DNA from: a bacterium
GTDB taxonomy: Bacteria; Sysuimicrobiota; Sysuimicrobiia; Sysuimicrobiales; Segetimicrobiaceae
Direction of reading: 5' to 3'
Assembly: GCA_035945995.1 (NCBI GenBank)
Contig: DASYZR010000097.1
Coordinates: forward strand, 1 to 64,000
Length of the DNA stretch: 64,000 bases
Part shown: positions 8,023 through 16,290 of the stretch, piece by piece
How positions within the stretch are numbered: the first letter of the stretch is position 1
How the letters are laid out: every line of letters starts with the position of its first letter
Translations under genes and position numbers: made by a program
The notes under the pieces: generated by a model
What the model saw: only the letters and a program-made list of their open reading frames with translations
What the model was told of the DNA's origin: nothing
Databases searched by the model: none

Positions 8023-9020
8023 CCCCCGCCGCCACGCCCACGGCCGTCGCCACGCTCCTGCCCACGACGACGGTCGGGAGCTTTCCGAAGCCGCCGTATT
8101 TGCTCGAGGCGCGCCGCAAAGTCTCGCGCAGGCAGATGGACGCGCAGGCACTCGCATCGCTCGAGCGGCAGGCCACCGAGGAATGGATCCGCCGTCAGGA
8201 AGAGCTCGACATCGACATCCTCGTCGACGGCGAGATGTACCGTGGCGACATGGTGGCGTTCTTCGCCGACCACATGGACGGCTTCGAGATCGCCGGCCTC
8301 GTGCGGTCGTACGGCAACCGCTACTATCCGAAGCCCGTGGTCGTGCGGCCGGTCGGCCGGCGCGGGCCGCTGACCGTCGACTGGTTCCGTCTCGCTCAGG
8401 GGCTCACGCCCCGGCCGGTCAAAGGAATGCTGACCGGTCCGTACACGATCGCGGAGTGGTCCTTCAACGAGTACTATCCGTCGCGGCGGGAACTCGTGAT
8501 GGAGCTCGCGCGGGCGATCCATGACGAAGCCGTCGACCTCGAGCGCGCCGGGGCCCGGTACATCCAGATCGACGAGCCGGCCATTCACACGCGGCCCGAA
8601 GAGGACTTCGAGCTCGCCGTCGAGGCGATGGAGATCGTCACCCGCGGGCTCCGCGCCTACACCGTCACGCACGTCTGTTACGGCGACGTCCCGAAGATCT
8701 ATCCGGCGATGCTGCGCCTGGCGGTGGACCAGATCGACCTGGCGCTCAAGAACGACGACTTCGCGCTGCTCGACACGTTCCGCTCGCCGCAGTTCACCAA
8801 GGACATCGGTCTCGGCGTGCTGGATGCGCACAGCCACCGGCCCGAGACGCCGGACGAGATCATCGACGGCATTCGGCGGACGCTCGACGTCATCCCGGCG
8901 GCGCAGATCTACGTGTCGCCCGACTGCGGCCTCAAGACGCGGACGGCCGACGAAACGGTCGCCAAGCTCGCCGCGATGGTGGAGGGGACGCGCCGAATGC
9001 GGAAGGAGCTGGCGGCATAG
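8019..9020 (+). CDS. MetE C-terminal-like (core-MetE) methyltransferase
   Basis: Homologue of the catalytic half of cobalamin-independent methionine synthase, 333 residues. It starts with the characteristic TTTVGSFPKPP and has YIQIDEPAI, the zinc ligands H-x-C in VTHVCYGD and a late cysteine in SPDCGLKTR. The glutamate that normally lies between them (in an HEFA-like stretch) is not obvious; the corresponding region reads DLALKNDD. Known core-MetE families take methyl groups from folate or corrinoid donors, so the donor here is undecided. The ATG overlaps the stop of the paralogue upstream and has GGAGG six bases before it. A folate/zinc homocysteine methyltransferase is encoded separately at 30.6 kb. 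Confidence 0.85.
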   Translation: MTPAATPTAVATLLPTTTVGSFPKPPYLLEARRKVSRRQMDAQALASLERQATEEWIRRQEELDIDILVDGEMYRGDMVAFFADHMDGFEIAGLVRSYGNRYYPKPVVVRPVGRRGPLTVDWFRLAQGLTPRPVKGMLTGPYTIAEWSFNEYYPSRRELVMELARAIHDEAVDLERAGARYIQIDEPAIHTRPEEDFELAVEAMEIVTRGLRAYTVTHVCYGDVPKIYPAMLRLAVDQIDLALKNDDFALLDTFRSPQFTKDIGLGVLDAHSHRPETPDEIIDGIRRTLDVIPAAQIYVSPDCGLKTRTADETVAKLAAMVEGTRRMRKELAA

Positions 9021-9049
9021 CGCCGCCCGTTCCACCGCTCGTCGTCGTC

Positions 9050-9865
9050 GTGGAGGCGCAGCGGCTCATCCGCGCCTCCCGCGAGCACGTCTTTGCCCAT
9101 GTGGCGCACCCCGAACACCTGCCGCGATACGGGGCGCCGCTCTGGCTTTCCGCGGACGTCGAGGACCGGCGCGGCGGCGAGCCCCTCCTCGCGCTCCGGG
9201 GCTACTTTGCCGGCCTGCCCGTTGAGGCCGTGGTCCGCACGGCCGCGCGCGCCCCGCACAGCATCGAAATCGTCCAGGTGCGTGGCACGTTGCGCAGCCT
9301 GTCCCTGCGGCTCACGGCCGAACAGTCCGACGACGGGACCGTGCTGCGCTGCCGCGTGGACGTCGATGCCGGCATCCCGATGCTGTCGGACGAGGCCGCG
9401 CGGCACTTTTTGGTCCAGCACGTCGAGCGGATGCTTGACCGGCTGCGACTCGCCGCGGAGCGGCGTCCGCCCCAGCGGCGGCCGGTGCGGCCTTCGGCGA
9501 AGGCGGCCGAGGCGGCGGACGGTACCCCCGAGGGGGGCGATGCGGCGCCCGACGAGATCCCATCGGGCCCGGACGCGGTCCCGCCGGACGGCGGTCCCCA
9601 GGAAGCCCCCGCGGACGCGACGGCGTTCTCGCCCGAAGCCGTTCGGGCCCGCCGCCCATCGTCGTTCTCCCGGGCACGCGCTCCGAAGGCGGCGGCTCGC
9701 CAAATCGCCACCCCGCCCCCGGTCGGGGGTCAGGCGGAGGCCGCCACACCCGGTTCTCCGGGATCGGGGCGCCGCCGGCGCCGCCGGCGGCGCCGGGGCC
9801 GCGGCACCTCCGGGCGGGGTGATGCGGGCGCCGGTGCAACTCCGGACGGTGCGCCGGACGCGTAA
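9050..9865 (+). CDS. SRPBCC (START-like) domain protein with a basic disordered tail
   Basis: Residues 1-145 look like a START/SRPBCC helix-grip domain: N-terminal strand with VFAHVAHPEHLPRY, alternating strands, and a long C-terminal helix (HFLVQHVERMLDRLRL). Such domains bind hydrophobic ligands (polyketide cyclases, Coq10-like). The rest, residues about 150-271, is low-complexity Ala/Pro/Arg sequence ending with a run of nine arginines and RGRG, unlike its neighbours in structure though not in base composition. GTG 9050 is the likely start, with a weak ribosome site. Function is unknown. Confidence 0.72.
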   Translation: MEAQRLIRASREHVFAHVAHPEHLPRYGAPLWLSADVEDRRGGEPLLALRGYFAGLPVEAVVRTAARAPHSIEIVQVRGTLRSLSLRLTAEQSDDGTVLRCRVDVDAGIPMLSDEAARHFLVQHVERMLDRLRLAAERRPPQRRPVRPSAKAAEAADGTPEGGDAAPDEIPSGPDAVPPDGGPQEAPADATAFSPEAVRARRPSSFSRARAPKAAARQIATPPPVGGQAEAATPGSPGSGRRRRRRRRRGRGTSGRGDAGAGATPDGAPDA

Positions 9866-9910
9866 CGCCCCGATCATGCGATTTCTTACGATATTTACGG
9901 CTATCATTGC

Positions 9911-9966
9911 TTGACAGTGCCCCGTCCCGAGACTATGCTCGTGTAGGCAGTGAGAATTGTTCTCAC
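9911..9966 (+). promoter_or_regulatory. Promoter and Fur-family-type operator before mrp
   Basis: TTGACA at 9911-9916, 17 bases, TATGCT at 9934-9939, preceded by an unusually AT-rich patch (9876-9910) that could act as an UP element. Just after the predicted transcript start is a perfect palindrome, GTGAGAATTGTTCTCAC (9950-9966). Its core fits the 7-1-7 layout of Fur-family boxes (TGATAATNATTATCA), matching 11 of 14 defined positions. The leader to the ATG at 10104 is about 155 bases, otherwise without recognised structure. Confidence 0.65.
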
Positions 9967-10103
9967 CGGCCGGTCGGTGCGCGCCGACGCGCAGCAAGTT
10001 CCGGCCGCCGTCCCCGGCGTGAGCATGGGCATGTGGAGCGACCGAGGCCGCGCGGTCGGCGGCTCTCGCGCGTGGTGACGCGTGAGGTGCGAGGAGGCGT
10101 GGA

Positions 10104-11180
10104 ATGGCGGCACGTTCGATCGCGGTGACGCGCGAGCAGGTGCTCGACGCGCTGCGGGACGTCATGGATCCGGAGCTCCACAAGAGCATCGTGGAGCTCA
10201 ACATGGTCAAGGAGATCGCGATTCGCGACGGCGCGGTCCGGGTCGACGCGCTGCTGACGATCAGCGGCTGTCCCCTTCGGGAGACGATCACCGAGTCGAT
10301 CCGTGAGAAGGTCCGCGCCCTGCCCGGCGTCGACACGGTGGACGTCCAGCTCGGCGTGATGACGCAAGAGCAGCGCCAAGGCCTGATGGCGCAGCTGCGC
10401 CCCGGTCCGCAGCGGCAGTCCCCGCTGCTGTCGCCCACGTCCGCGACCCGCATCCTCACCGTCGCCAGCGGCAAGGGCGGGGTGGGCAAGTCCACCGTGA
10501 CGACGAACCTCGCCGTGGCGCTGGCACGGCGCGGACGCACCGTCGGCATCGTCGACGCCGACGTCTACGGGTTCAGCATCCCGAAGATGCTCGGGGTGAG
10601 CGGCAAGCCGACGATGATCGACCAGATGATGATCCCGCTGGAGCGTTGGGGCGTGCGCGTGATCTCGATCGGCTTCCTGGTGGACGAGAACGAAGCGGTG
10701 ATGTGGCGCGGCCCCATGCTGCACAAGGCGATCACGACGTTCCTCGGCGAGGTGTACTGGGGCGACGTGGACGACCTGCTGATCGATCTGCCGCCGGGGA
10801 CCGGCGACGTGTCGCTCACCATCGCGCAAACCCTGCCGCGCGCGGAGATGCTGATCATCACGACGCCGCAGGAGACGGCGACCGGGGTGGCCTACCGCGC
10901 CGGCCGCATGGCGGAGAAGGTCAACACGCCCGTCGTCGGGGTCGTGGAGAACATGTCCTACTACCTGCCGGCGCCGGGGGCGGAGCCGGTCTACATCTTC
11001 GGGAAGGGCGGAGGCGAGCGGCTGGCCGGCCTGGTGCAGGCCCCGCTCCTCGGGCAGATCCCGCTCGATCCGGCGATCCGCGAGGCGGGAGACCGCGGCC
11101 GGCCGGTCACGGCGGTGGCACCCGACGCCGCGTCGGCGCGGGTGTTCTACGAGATCGCCGACGCGTTGCTGCGCGACTGA
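10104..11180 (+). CDS. mrp: Mrp/NBP35-family ATP-binding Fe-S carrier with N-terminal MIP18 (DUF59) domain
   Basis: P-loop NTPase that carries or assembles Fe-S clusters. Residues 1-85 form the MIP18/DUF59 domain (LRDVMDPELHKSIVELNMV). The deviant Walker A is GKGGVGKSTVTTN at about residue 120, followed by DADVYG and DLPPGTGD. The CxxC pair found in many Mrp proteins after ENMS is missing here: the segment reads ENMSYYLPAPGAEP. Actinobacterial Mrp proteins also lack it. ATG 10104 follows a strong GAGGAGG. The Fur-like palindrome upstream suggests iron-dependent control. The DUF169 gene downstream overlaps its stop codon. Confidence 0.93.
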   Translation: MAARSIAVTREQVLDALRDVMDPELHKSIVELNMVKEIAIRDGAVRVDALLTISGCPLRETITESIREKVRALPGVDTVDVQLGVMTQEQRQGLMAQLRPGPQRQSPLLSPTSATRILTVASGKGGVGKSTVTTNLAVALARRGRTVGIVDADVYGFSIPKMLGVSGKPTMIDQMMIPLERWGVRVISIGFLVDENEAVMWRGPMLHKAITTFLGEVYWGDVDDLLIDLPPGTGDVSLTIAQTLPRAEMLIITTPQETATGVAYRAGRMAEKVNTPVVGVVENMSYYLPAPGAEPVYIFGKGGGERLAGLVQAPLLGQIPLDPAIREAGDRGRPVTAVAPDAASARVFYEIADALLRD

Positions 11181-12034
11181 TGGCCGGAGCAGACCGCGCC
11201 GTTGAGCCCGGCGGGAGCGGTTCGGATGACGCCGACGCCGGCCGGGTTGCGATGACGCCGGCAGAGGTCAACGCCGAAATCGAGCAGCATGTCCGTCCGC
11301 AGACATTTCCGCTCGGCATCCGGATGCTGCGTCCCGGTGAGGCCCTGCCCGAGAAGGTGCGCCGGCCCTCGGACCTCGGCATCAAGGTGGCGATCTGCCA
11401 GACCTTCTCGATCGCGCGCCGCTACGGCTGGACGCTCGGCGTGGGACGAGACGACCTCAGCTGCCCGCTCGCGAAGACGGCCTTCGGCTTCGAGCCGGTC
11501 CTTCCGTACTATGCCGAGGGGAACCTCGCGTGCGGCATGTACGTGGAAACTCCGGAGGCGGCCGTGCGGACGGAAGCCGCGGTGCCGAAGTTCGCGCTCG
11601 GCGAGTACGAGCGGATCCTGATCGGGCCGCTCGGCCGGGCGGCGTTTGAGCCGGCGGTCGGCCTCGTCTACGGCAACTCCGCGCAGGTCATGCGCCTGGT
11701 CGCGGCGGCCCTCTACCGGCGGGGCGGCCGGCTGCAGAGCAGCTTCTCGGCGCGGCTCGACTGTGCCGACGCGGTGATCGAGACGATGCACAGCGGCGAG
11801 CCGCAGGTGATCCTGCCCTGCTACGGCGACCGCATCTACGGACAGACCGAGGACCATGAGATGGCATTTGCATTTCCCTGGGCGCGCGCCGGGGAATTGG
11901 TGGCCGGCCTGCGCGGCACGCAGCGGGGCGGCATCCGCTACCCCATTCCGGCGTATCTGCGGTACACCGGCGAGTTCCCGGAGAAGTATCGCCGGCTCGA
12001 CGCGATGTGGGACTCCAGCGAGGAGCGAAAGTGA
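11180..12034 (+). CDS. DUF169 domain protein
   Basis: A 284-residue protein of the DUF169 family, whose function is not established. Conserved-looking features are several cysteines (VAICQTF, DLSCPLAK, NLACGMY, ILPCYGDR), the last near GDRIYGQTEDHEM. No signal peptide or membrane segment is visible, so it is probably cytoplasmic. The first ATG overlaps the mrp stop; an internal ATG at 11252 (MTPAEVNAEI) is the alternative start and would drop an acidic, low-complexity leader. It sits between an Fe-S carrier gene and the Fe-S enzyme KorAB, which hints at a cofactor- or redox-related job. Confidence 0.85.
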   Translation: MAGADRAVEPGGSGSDDADAGRVAMTPAEVNAEIEQHVRPQTFPLGIRMLRPGEALPEKVRRPSDLGIKVAICQTFSIARRYGWTLGVGRDDLSCPLAKTAFGFEPVLPYYAEGNLACGMYVETPEAAVRTEAAVPKFALGEYERILIGPLGRAAFEPAVGLVYGNSAQVMRLVAAALYRRGGRLQSSFSARLDCADAVIETMHSGEPQVILPCYGDRIYGQTEDHEMAFAFPWARAGELVAGLRGTQRGGIRYPIPAYLRYTGEFPEKYRRLDAMWDSSEERK

Positions 12035-12114
12035 GGGGGCCGACCGGTCCGGGCCGTTCCACCAGAACGGCGCGCCGGGGCGGGACGCCCGACCTTCAAC
12101 GGGGGTGACCGAGC

Positions 12115-13881
12115 GTGGCTAAGTTCGTCAACGATCTGTCGATCCGGCTCGCCGGGGAGGCCGGCCAGGGCGTCGAATCCGGGGGGGCCGGGTTCGCCCA
12201 GGCCCTCAGTCACGGCGGGCTGTGGCTGCATACGTATCCGGAGTACATGTCCCGCATCCGCGGCGGCCTGAACTTCTTCCAGATCCGCGTCGCCGAGCAG
12301 CCCCTCTGGAGCCATCACGAGGGCGTCCACGTCCTCCTGGCGTTCAGCCCCGAAGCGATCACCGACTACGGGCCGCACGTCGTCCGCGGCGGCGCGCTGC
12401 TGTTCGACGAGGGCCTGAAGGTCGACACGGAGGCGGTCGCCCGAGGCGGGGCGCAGCCGTTCAGCATGCCGCTCTCCAAGGTCGCGCAGGAGGTCGGCGG
12501 GAACAAGATCATGGCCAACACCTGCGGCCTGGGAGCGCTCGCCGGCATCGTCGAGTACCCGTTCGAGTTCATCGCCGACGTGATCAAGAAAAACTTCAAG
12601 CGCAAGGGCGACGCGGTCGTCGAGGGCAACCTCAAGGTCGCCCAGGAAGGGTACCGGCTCGCGAGCGAGCGGTACGCCAAGTCCTTCGACTGGAAGATCA
12701 AACCGCTGGCCGAGCGTCCGGACCGGATGTTGATCAACGGCAACCAGGCGCTGGCTGTCGGCAGCATCGCCGCCGGCTGCCGGTTCATCTCCGGCTATCC
12801 GATGACGCCGGCAAGCTCGGTGCTCGAGTTCATGGCGTCGCACGCACGCAAGTACGACATCGTCGTGAAGCAGACCGAGGACGAGATCGCGGCGATCTGC
12901 TTCGCGATCGGGGCCGGCAACGTCGGCGCACGGTCCATGACCGCGACGAGCGGCGGCGGGTTCGCGCTCATGACGGAGGCGCTCGGGCTCGCCGGCATGG
13001 CGGAAGTCCCGGTGGTGATCGTGGAGGCGCAGCGGCCCGGCCCGTCGACCGGCATGCCGACCAAGACCGAGCAGGGGGACCTCCTGTTCGCGCTGTTCGC
13101 CGGCCAGGGCGAGTTCCCGCGGATCGTGCTCGCGCCCGGCACGCAGGAAGAATGCTTCCAGGCCGCGGCGCGGGCGTTCAACCTGGCGGAGAAGTGGCAG
13201 TGCCCCGTGATCGTGATGACGGAATTCTACCTGACCAACTCCATGCGCACGCTGCCCTCGTCGGAGTTCCCAATCGAACGCGTGACCATCGACCGCGGCG
13301 AGGTCCTCACGGCGGAGCAGCTGGAGCGGCTCGGCGAGCCGTACCTGCGCTACAAGGACACGCCGAGCGGGGTGTCGCCGCGCGCGTTCGCCGGGCATCC
13401 CAAGGCGCTGCAGCAGACGTGCAGCGACGAGCACGACGAGTACGGCCACTTCGAGGACGAGGACGCGGCCAACCGGCTCCGGATGGCCGGCAAGCGCATG
13501 CGCAAATTCCACAACATCGTCGAGGACCTGCGGGCGCCGGCGATCTACGGGCCGGAGCGGGCGGAGATTACACTGATGGGATGGGGCGCCGCCTACGGCG
13601 CGATGCGCGAAGCGGTCGACCTGCTCAACGCGCAGGGCCGGCGCGCGAACCTGCTGCACTTCGTCGACATCTGGCCGTTCCCGGAGGCCAAGGCGACGCC
13701 GCTGATCGAGGCGGCGCGCCAGCTCGTCGCAGTGGAAGGCAACCAGACCGGGCAGTTCGCGCAGCTCGTCCGGGCCATGACCGGCCGCCGCGCCGACCGG
13801 ATGATCCTGCGCTGGGACGGCCGGCCGCTGTCGGCGGAGTACATTCTGGCGAAGCTCGAGGAGGCCAAAGTCCATGCTTGA
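12115..13881 (+). CDS. korA: 2-oxoacid:ferredoxin oxidoreductase, fused gamma-alpha subunit
   Basis: Subunit of the TPP- and Fe-S-dependent enzyme that oxidises (or reductively makes) 2-oxoacids such as 2-oxoglutarate with ferredoxin. Residues 1-190 are the gamma domain (IRLAGEAGQGVES, MSRIRGG), then from about residue 200 the alpha domain with GNQALAVGSIAAG, GYPMTP and the TSGGGFALMTE loop. Length 588 is typical for the two-subunit type. GTG 12115 follows a GGGGGTG sequence. It overlaps korB by eight bases, so they are translated together. Substrate assignment as 2-oxoglutarate rather than another 2-oxoacid is by general resemblance only. Confidence 0.94.
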   Translation: MAKFVNDLSIRLAGEAGQGVESGGAGFAQALSHGGLWLHTYPEYMSRIRGGLNFFQIRVAEQPLWSHHEGVHVLLAFSPEAITDYGPHVVRGGALLFDEGLKVDTEAVARGGAQPFSMPLSKVAQEVGGNKIMANTCGLGALAGIVEYPFEFIADVIKKNFKRKGDAVVEGNLKVAQEGYRLASERYAKSFDWKIKPLAERPDRMLINGNQALAVGSIAAGCRFISGYPMTPASSVLEFMASHARKYDIVVKQTEDEIAAICFAIGAGNVGARSMTATSGGGFALMTEALGLAGMAEVPVVIVEAQRPGPSTGMPTKTEQGDLLFALFAGQGEFPRIVLAPGTQEECFQAAARAFNLAEKWQCPVIVMTEFYLTNSMRTLPSSEFPIERVTIDRGEVLTAEQLERLGEPYLRYKDTPSGVSPRAFAGHPKALQQTCSDEHDEYGHFEDEDAANRLRMAGKRMRKFHNIVEDLRAPAIYGPERAEITLMGWGAAYGAMREAVDLLNAQGRRANLLHFVDIWPFPEAKATPLIEAARQLVAVEGNQTGQFAQLVRAMTGRRADRMILRWDGRPLSAEYILAKLEEAKVHA

Positions 13882-14743
13882 TCAGAAGCTCTACAACAGC
13901 CCGATTAAAGTGACGTGGTGCCCCGGCTGCGGGGACTACGGCATTCTCAACGCGGTGAAGAGCGCGCTCGCGCAGCTCGAGATCCATCCGCACGAGGTGA
14001 TGTTCTTCTCCGGCATCGGGTGCGGCAGCAAGCTGCCGGACTACCTGAACGCCAACGCGTTTACGACGATTCACGGCCGGGCCCTCCCGATCGCCATGGG
14101 CGCCAAGCTGGGCAACCACGACCTGCACGTGATCTGCGTCACCGGCGACGGGGACGGCTACGGGATCGGCGGCAACCACTTCATGAACATCCTGCGCCGC
14201 AACCCCGATATCGTGCACATCGCCGAGAACAACATGGTCTACGGGCTGACAAAGGGCCAGTACGCGCCGACGAGCCCGCGGGGCTTCCAGACCAGCACGA
14301 CGCCCGAGGGCAGCATCGAGGTCGCGTTCAACCCGCTCTCCACCGCGATCAACGGCGGTGCGACCTTCGTCGCGCGCGGGTTCTCCGGGGATCCCAAGCA
14401 CCTCGCCAAGCTGATCATGGCGGCGATTCACCACAAGGGCTACGCGCTCGTGGACGTCCTGCAGCCGTGCGTCATCTACAACAAGATCAACACCTACGAC
14501 TTCTACCGGGAGCGCGTGTACAAGCTCGACGAGTCCGGACACGATGTGGCTGATCGCACGGCGGCGTGGCAGAAGGCGCACGAGTGGGGGGACAAGATCC
14601 CGATCGGGATCCTGTACCAGACGCAGGGCGAGCCCACGTACGAAGACCAGGTGACGGAGCTGAAGGCCGGCCCGGTCGCCAAGCGCACGCTGGCGCCGCT
14701 CACGGCGGCGCAGGCCGATGCGCTGCGCCGGGAGTTCTTCTAG
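13874..14743 (+). CDS. korB: 2-oxoacid:ferredoxin oxidoreductase, beta subunit
   Basis: TPP-binding subunit, 289 residues. The N-terminal WCPGCGDY motif supplies Fe-S ligands, and GDGDGYGIGGNHF followed by NNMVYGLTKGQ is the TPP/Mg site. A further cysteine pair is seen in GIGCGSK and QPCVIYN. It starts inside the end of korA. There is no separate ferredoxin-like delta subunit nearby, consistent with the two-subunit form that uses soluble ferredoxin. Confidence 0.95.
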   Translation: MLDQKLYNSPIKVTWCPGCGDYGILNAVKSALAQLEIHPHEVMFFSGIGCGSKLPDYLNANAFTTIHGRALPIAMGAKLGNHDLHVICVTGDGDGYGIGGNHFMNILRRNPDIVHIAENNMVYGLTKGQYAPTSPRGFQTSTTPEGSIEVAFNPLSTAINGGATFVARGFSGDPKHLAKLIMAAIHHKGYALVDVLQPCVIYNKINTYDFYRERVYKLDESGHDVADRTAAWQKAHEWGDKIPIGILYQTQGEPTYEDQVTELKAGPVAKRTLAPLTAAQADALRREFF

Positions 14744-14754
14744 AGGCACGGGAG

Positions 14755-15339
14755 GTGGCGGTCGCGTCATCGACACATCCGGTCGCGTCCAACAAGGCCG
14801 GGGCGCGCACGGCCGCGATCGCCGGGCCTGACCGTCCCGCCCCCCGGCTGAACCGGGGCAGGCGGGGCCCGGGCCGGCCCGGGACCGTGGCCGCGAACCT
14901 GCGCGTCCTCGAGCGGCAGGGCTACCGGGCGACCCCGCAGCGGCGCGCGATCCTCACGAGCCTGCTCGGCACGGGGCGCATCAACGTGCCGGCGGAAGAC
15001 GTCTGCCGGCGCGCCCGCGCGCTGTGTCCTACCGTCAACCTCGCCACGACGTACCGGACGCTCGAGCTCCTGGGCCGCCTCGGAATCGTGCGGCGGCTCA
15101 CCTACGGGGACGGGCGGGCCGTGTTCTGCGCGAACCCGCGGCCGCACTACCACGGTACGTGCCTGCGCTGCGGGGCGGTCGTGGATCTCCCCCGAGGGCG
15201 CGTGGCGGAGGTGCTCGAGCGCGAGCAATCCGAACTGACCGATCCCACCTTCGGGGTGGTCAGCCACCGGATCGAGTTCTACGGATACTGCGCGTCCTGT
15301 CGCGGCGCGGTGGACGGCGGGCAGGCGGGCCGCAGCTGA
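14755..15339 (+). CDS. Fur-superfamily regulator, PerR-like, with altered regulatory metal site
   Basis: Winged-helix repressor of the Fur superfamily. It has RATPQRRAIL, the recognition region NLATTYRTLELLGRLGIV, and two CxxC pairs (CLRCG and CASC) that hold structural zinc. The order and spacing follow Bacillus PerR closely (LTYGD, HYH, VVSHRIEFYG). Against remembered PerR numbering the ligands H91, H93 and D104 are kept, but H37 is Asn77 and D85 is Cys125 here. GTG 14755 is used with an AGAGG seven bases before; GTG 14887 would remove a 44-residue basic leader and is an acceptable alternative. It overlaps the LptA-like gene (TGATG). It could act at the Fur-type palindrome at 9950. Confidence 0.88.
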   Translation: MAVASSTHPVASNKAGARTAAIAGPDRPAPRLNRGRRGPGRPGTVAANLRVLERQGYRATPQRRAILTSLLGTGRINVPAEDVCRRARALCPTVNLATTYRTLELLGRLGIVRRLTYGDGRAVFCANPRPHYHGTCLRCGAVVDLPRGRVAEVLEREQSELTDPTFGVVSHRIEFYGYCASCRGAVDGGQAGRS

Positions 15340-16268
15340 TGCGTGGCCGGCGCATTGAAGCGACGCTCGGCGTGTCCATGCGGCGTCCACGCGTTCGCAT
15401 CCGGCGGGGCGGCGCCGTCGCCGCGTGCGCGGCCGTCCTGCTCGGGGTAGCCGGCTGGGCCGTGTTGCCGCCCGGTGCGCCGGCCGCCCGGCCTGCCGAA
15501 GCGGCGGCGGTATTCCCCGCGCTCCAGGGGCCGCTCAACGTGAGCGCCGACGAGGTCGCCGTCGACAATGCCGGGACCGCACTGACCGCCCGCGGGCACG
15601 TGCGCCTCACGTACGCCGCGGGGGTGGCCACCGCGAACTTCCTGCGCCTCCGGCGCGCTGATCGGACCGCGGAGCTCACCGGCAACGTCACGATCACCGA
15701 CCCGAAGGGCCGCGCCACCGGCGACGACATCACCGTCGTCTTCACCGCGGGCAACCAGATCAGCCGGATCGCGATGGACGGCGGCGCGGGGGCCGAAACC
15801 CAGGACTACGCGCTTCAGGCCGACCACATTCTGGCCGACCGCGCCGTGGGCCGGTTGACGGCGAACGGCCACGTCACGCTGTTTACGGCGCCGGACCTGA
15901 TCGTCAACGGCGACAAGGCGGTCTACAACCAAGGCGCGCACTACGGCATCGTGAGCGGCCACGTCAGCGCGTCGAACCGCGCGGGGCGGATGCTCGGCCA
16001 GTGGGTCGAGTTCTTCCAGCGAAAGCAGCAGGCGGTCGTTCACGGGCCCGTCACCGCCGAGGTCTACGGCGCGACGATCACCGGGGCGGTGGCGCACCTT
16101 GACTTTGTCAAATCGAGCGCCGTCTTCACCGGCCATGTCCTCGTGACGCGCCGCCAGGGCACCCTGACCGCGGATCGGGTGACGATTCTCTACGCCGTGC
16201 GCCGGCTCATCGCCGAGGGCACCACCCACGCCCATTTCACCGACCTCGAGGGCGGCGGCGCTCCTTAA
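15339..16268 (+). CDS. LptA/OstA-like periplasmic protein
   Basis: Predicted export signal or anchor in the first 55 residues (basic start then AVAACAAVLLGVAGWAV), followed by beta-rich OstA-type repeats: LNVSADEVAVDNAGTALTARGHV, LTGNVTITDPKGRATGDD, LTANGHVTLFTAPDL. These resemble the beta-jellyroll modules that form the lipopolysaccharide bridge (LptA, LptC, LptD N-terminus). About 309 residues, longer than a typical LptA. The ATG overlaps the stop of the regulator gene; an internal ATG at 15378 is also possible. Together with the LptD-like protein at 38-39.5 kb it supports an outer membrane. Confidence 0.8.
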   Translation: MRGRRIEATLGVSMRRPRVRIRRGGAVAACAAVLLGVAGWAVLPPGAPAARPAEAAAVFPALQGPLNVSADEVAVDNAGTALTARGHVRLTYAAGVATANFLRLRRADRTAELTGNVTITDPKGRATGDDITVVFTAGNQISRIAMDGGAGAETQDYALQADHILADRAVGRLTANGHVTLFTAPDLIVNGDKAVYNQGAHYGIVSGHVSASNRAGRMLGQWVEFFQRKQQAVVHGPVTAEVYGATITGAVAHLDFVKSSAVFTGHVLVTRRQGTLTADRVTILYAVRRLIAEGTTHAHFTDLEGGGAP

Positions 16269-16290
16269 GGCGGCTTCCCTCGCCACCCCC

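Noticed and set aside
11938-13875. A 645-codon open frame antisense to korA
   Set aside because: High GC leaves long stop-free antisense frames; the translation is Arg/Asp/His-rich without motifs and is fully covered by korA, which has clear family signatures.
14566-15339. A longer start for the PerR-like regulator inside korB
   Set aside because: The extra residues overlap a well-conserved korB C-terminus and have no Fur-family similarity.
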